Made by a program: the position numbers and the translations under genes | Assembly (NCBI GenBank): GCA_011369465.1 | Contig: DRQG01000149.1 | Coordinates: 1-43,930 of the forward strand | From: Caldithrix abyssi | GTDB taxonomy: Bacteria; Calditrichota; Calditrichia; Calditrichales; Calditrichaceae | Direction of reading: 5' to 3' | Length of the DNA stretch: 43,930 bases | Part shown: positions 41,363 to 43,930 of the stretch, piece after piece | Position numbering within the stretch: the stretch's first letter is position 1 | Layout: every line of letters begins with the position of its first letter | Notes under the pieces: model-generated | The model's database searches: none | What the model saw: the letters and a program-made list of their open reading frames with translations, nothing else | What the model was told of the DNA's origin: nothing

Positions 41363-42658
41363 TCATTTGCCAAACAATTCGTATTCCGCGGCGTCATCAA
41401 TATCCACAGTATAAAAACGGCCGGTTTTGTATTCGTTCTTTTCCGTACCGCTGCGGACAATGACCTCATTGTCTATTTCCGGGGCGTCCCGGAAAGTACG
41501 ACCGATATAAACATCCTGCGCCGCATCGTATTCATCCAGTAAAATACGCTGTTTCGTTCCGATAAGGGCACGGTTGTTTTGCAGAGAAATGCTTTGCTGC
41601 AATTCCATGATTTTTTGTTGGCGTTCCAGGGCTGTTTCCCGATCCACTTTTTCCTTGATATCAAATGCCGGTGTGCCTTCTTCATCCGAATAGATAAATG
41701 TGCCCAGGCGATCGAAACGGATTTCCTCAAGAAATTTGTACAGTTCATTAAAATCGTTTTTGGTCTCCCCGGGATGCCCCAGTATTATTGTGGTTCTCAA
41801 GGCCGCGTCCGGAAGCGTTGTACGGATTTTATCAAAAATACGCAGCAGTGATTCTCTGGTATCGCCCCGGCGCATCAAACGCAGCATGCGTTCGCTGATA
41901 TGCTGGATGGGCATATCGATGTAGTGGACTATTTTGTTACTGTGTTTCATTACATCCAGCACATCCAGCGGAAAATTCGTGGGATACCAATACAGTACCC
42001 GAATCCATTCCAAACCGTCTATTGTATCCAGTTCTTCCAGCAGACGCACGATAGATTGTTTTCCGTAGTTATCTTTTCCGTAATAGGAGGTATCCTGAGA
42101 GACCAGAATCAACTCTTTAATACCGCGCTGCGCCAGGATACGCGCTTCGTCCCGCAAACTTTCAATCGTTCGGCTGCGATGGGCGCCGCGGATGCCGGGA
42201 ATGGCGCAAAAGGCGCAGGTATGGTTGCAGCCCTCGGATATTTTGAGATAGGCAAAATGCGGCGGCGTAAGCTGTTGACGCTGACGGTAAAGATGGTCGC
42301 TGGCGGCGTGATTTCGCCCTAAAGATGCCAGGATGGCGCCAAAGTCTTCCGTGCCGAAGTAACCGTCCACTTCCGGTATTTCATTCTGCAATTCGGTTTT
42401 GTATCGCTGCGATAAGCAGCCGGCCACCAGTACTTTTTTAGCCGGTTCATCCTTTTTGTATTCGACCGCTTCCAGAATAGCCCGGATGGATTCATCTTTG
42501 GCGTCCTCGATAAATCCGCAGGTATTTACGATCAGTATGTCCGCGTCATCCGGCTGGCCGACAAGCTGAAACCGGTTGGCCGACAGCTGCCCGCCCAGCA
42601 CTTCGGAATCCACCAGATTTTTAGCGCAGCCCAGGGTGGCAATATATATTTTTTTCAC
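41363..42658 (-). CDS. rimO: Ribosomal protein S12 methylthiotransferase
   Basis: 431 residues, methylthiotransferase family. Auxiliary cluster cysteines are C11 (ATLGCAKN), C47 (NTCGFIED) and C81 (AGCLSQRY); radical SAM cluster C144, C148 and C151 (CNHTCAFC). A TRAM domain is at the end (about 365-430). It adds a methylthio group to Asp88 of S12. The start is GTG at 42658, overlapping the ftsY stop by 4 nt (GTGA), so translation is coupled. RimO rather than MiaB is chosen from LGCAKNLVDSEVLGG. Confidence 0.95.
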   Translation of the reverse strand: MKKIYIATLGCAKNLVDSEVLGGQLSANRFQLVGQPDDADILIVNTCGFIEDAKDESIRAILEAVEYKKDEPAKKVLVAGCLSQRYKTELQNEIPEVDGYFGTEDFGAILASLGRNHAASDHLYRQRQQLTPPHFAYLKISEGCNHTCAFCAIPGIRGAHRSRTIESLRDEARILAQRGIKELILVSQDTSYYGKDNYGKQSIVRLLEELDTIDGLEWIRVLYWYPTNFPLDVLDVMKHSNKIVHYIDMPIQHISERMLRLMRRGDTRESLLRIFDKIRTTLPDAALRTTIILGHPGETKNDFNELYKFLEEIRFDRLGTFIYSDEEGTPAFDIKEKVDRETALERQQKIMELQQSISLQNNRALIGTKQRILLDEYDAAQDVYIGRTFRDAPEIDNEVIVRSGTEKNEYKTGRFYTVDIDDAAEYELFGK

Positions 42659-43566
42659 TCTTTTTCGAATAATCCTTTCACAAATTCATCGGGGTTAAAT
42701 AGCTCCATATCATCCGCTTTTTCGCCGAGGCCGATATAACGCACCGGAATCCCCAGCTCTTTTTTTATGGAAAGGACGATGCCGCCTTTGGCTGTCCCGT
42801 CCAGTTTGGTTAAAAAGATGGAATCGGCCCCGGAAACACGGATAAATTCCCGCGCCTGATTGAGAGCGTTCTGTCCGTTTCCGGCGTCCAGCACCAAAAT
42901 CACTTCGTGCGGCGCATCTTCGATATGCCGTTTGATGGTGCGCCGGATTTTTTCCAGTTCGGACATTAAATTTACCTTAGTATGCAAACGTCCCGCGGTA
43001 TCGATAATCAAAATATCCATATCGCGCGCTTTGGCCGCCGCCACAGCGTCAAAAACGACCGCGGCAGGGTCCGCATTGGCCTGATGTTTGATGATATCGC
43101 ATCCCAGACGTTCCGCCCACAAGCTCAGTTGTTCGATGGCGGCAGCACGAAAGGTGTCGGCCGCGGCCAGCAGCACCTTTTTATGGTTTTGCTGATAGTA
43201 TTTGGCCAGTTTAGCGATGGATGTTGTTTTTCCCGTACCGTTCACGCCTACCACCAGAATGATAAACGGTTTTTTCGAAAGATCGGGCGGAGGCGGCGCT
43301 TCCAGCAGACGGCTTATTTCGTCTTTGATCAGGTAGTCCAGTTCTTCGGCGTCTTCGTAGCGTTCTTTGCGTACGCGTTCCCGAATATGATCCAAAATAG
43401 TCAGGGTTGTATCCACGCCCACATCCCCGCTGATAAGAATTTCTTCAATTTCTTCCAGCAGGTCTTCGTCAATTTTGCGTTTACCCGTAATCAAACGGTT
43501 TATTTTCGAGAACACCCCTTCACGGGTTTTCTTCAGGCCATCCTTAACTTTACTTCTTCCGAACAT
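42655..43566 (-). CDS. ftsY: Signal recognition particle receptor
   Basis: 303 residues from the ATG at 43566, the NG core without a long acidic A domain. GTPase motifs: GVNGTGKTTSIAK (G1), the DTFRAAAIEQL insertion, DTAGRLHTK (G3), TKLDGTAKGG (G4 plus SRP signature). It receives the SRP-ribosome complex at the inner membrane. A TTG six nt upstream is in frame, but AAGGA lies six nt before the ATG. rimO follows with a 4-nt overlap. Confidence 0.96.
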   Translation of the reverse strand: MFGRSKVKDGLKKTREGVFSKINRLITGKRKIDEDLLEEIEEILISGDVGVDTTLTILDHIRERVRKERYEDAEELDYLIKDEISRLLEAPPPPDLSKKPFIILVVGVNGTGKTTSIAKLAKYYQQNHKKVLLAAADTFRAAAIEQLSLWAERLGCDIIKHQANADPAAVVFDAVAAAKARDMDILIIDTAGRLHTKVNLMSELEKIRRTIKRHIEDAPHEVILVLDAGNGQNALNQAREFIRVSGADSIFLTKLDGTAKGGIVLSIKKELGIPVRYIGLGEKADDMELFNPDEFVKGLFEKE

Positions 43567-43654
43567 GTACAATCCTTCTTTATAAATTTAAACGGAATAT
43601 TGAATTAATGAATGATTGGATTGATGAAAAATGGAGTATTGGTCTGTTCATTCT

Positions 43655-43930
43655 TCATCCTTTTCCCTTAAAATTGGGATAATCAAAATCAAACCTTGCT
43701 TTAAAATACCAACGTGTTATAAAAAATAATCCGATCATCAATATAAAATACCAGGGCGCCTGCAAAGCGATAATCAGATTAAAAAATAAAATGGTAAATT
43801 TGGTCGTTTGCACCGCCTTTTCCACACGACGGCTGCCCAATGTTAATAAAAAAAACGGCGCTGACAAAATTAGAATAAAGAGCGCCTGCGTATCCCATTG
43901 CACAAAAGCAATGATAAGCCCCGCGCTAAA
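43655..43930 (-). CDS. C-terminal part of a multi-pass membrane protein (truncated by window edge)
   Basis: The frame is open from 43930 (right window edge) to the stop at 43655, giving 91 residues without an N-terminus. A GTG at 43903 is in frame, but the sequence upstream also encodes a hydrophobic stretch (FSAGLIIAF), so the true start is likely outside the window. Three membrane segments: GLIIAF...ALFILILSAPFFLLTL, FTILFFNLIIALQAPWYF, and ILMIGLFFITRWYF, then a short polar tail (FDFDYPNFKGKG). The tail and helix pattern are weakly reminiscent of UbiA-type prenyltransferase ends; not secure. It lies 88 bp upstream of ftsY on the same strand. Confidence 0.55.
   Translation of the reverse strand, partial: FSAGLIIAFVQWDTQALFILILSAPFFLLTLGSRRVEKAVQTTKFTILFFNLIIALQAPWYFILMIGLFFITRWYFKARFDFDYPNFKGKG

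Noticed and set aside
42982-43608. 208-codon plus-strand frame opposite ftsY
   Set aside because: Antisense shadow of a well-supported gene; Phe/Gln/His-rich composition is typical of such shadows.
1-43930. CRISPR arrays, tRNA and rRNA genes
   Set aside because: No regularly spaced direct repeats and no T-loop (GGTTCGAATCC-like) or rRNA stretches were noticed when reading both strands. A covariance-model scan would be needed to exclude small RNAs.

Overview
The window reads as a chromosomal segment of a Gram-negative-type, probably anaerobic or facultative bacterium of the FCB side of the tree, most like Calditrichota (Caldithrix relatives) or a neighbouring lineage. The evidence is a GWxTD-domain lipoprotein-like exported protein, several signal-peptide/beta-barrel outer membrane proteins, an SpoIIE-type phosphatase with a STAS partner, a Ptb-Buk pair and MaeB with a fused phosphotransacetylase domain. 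Unlike most Bacteroidota, many genes have clear Shine-Dalgarno sites (AGGAGG, GGAGG, AAGGAG). The placement is inferred from gene content only. No rRNA, tRNA, CRISPR array or transposase gene was seen.

Left part (1-10.3 kb): a truncated AsmA/TamB-like gene; a membrane Fe-S oxidoreductase of the CCG/heterodisulfide-reductase type; pepA and def; a previously unlisted 57-residue ORF that looks like a short FlgM-type anti-sigma factor; a REC-histidine kinase hybrid with a damaged N box; and a FliA/WhiG-type sigma factor preceded by a near-consensus sigma-54 promoter. Facing the other way are an outer membrane barrel protein and comF, separated by a terminator hairpin that runs right up to the comF start codon.

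Middle part (10.2-20 kb): an almost continuous minus-strand run: sensor kinase, NtrC-type sigma-54 activator, MaeB malic enzyme, GAF-GGDEF protein (GADEL motif), Ptb, Buk, a small DUF6132-like membrane protein (also too short for usual ORF cut-offs), OsmC and a free HPt protein. This looks like a signalling-plus-fermentation unit: malate to pyruvate, and acyl-CoA to acid with ATP formation.

20-31 kb: two GT4-type glycosyltransferases in one operon; rsmE plus a HIT protein read from a TTG start; Nudix and GNAT genes; a membrane-anchored hexapeptide (LbH) protein with an FNR-like box upstream; a small 4-TM protein and a dihydroorotate-dehydrogenase-like flavoprotein lacking the usual SCPN motif; lipA with fabH; an alpha/beta hydrolase.

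31-43.9 kb: an RsbU-type phosphatase, STAS protein and GH13_18 sugar phosphorylase in one operon; a 550-bp intergenic region with nested inverted repeats flanked by 26-bp direct repeats; galE with an outer membrane protein; a lipase-like hydrolase; rpmB; the GWxTD protein; a secreted hydrolase; the rimO-ftsY pair; and the C-terminal end of a membrane protein cut by the window edge.

The most notable items are the sigma-54 to sigma-28 to FlgM-like arrangement, the partner-switch/phosphorylase operon that may link to the GT4 pair (glucosylglycerate-type solutes), and the nested repeat element at 34.96-35.24 kb.
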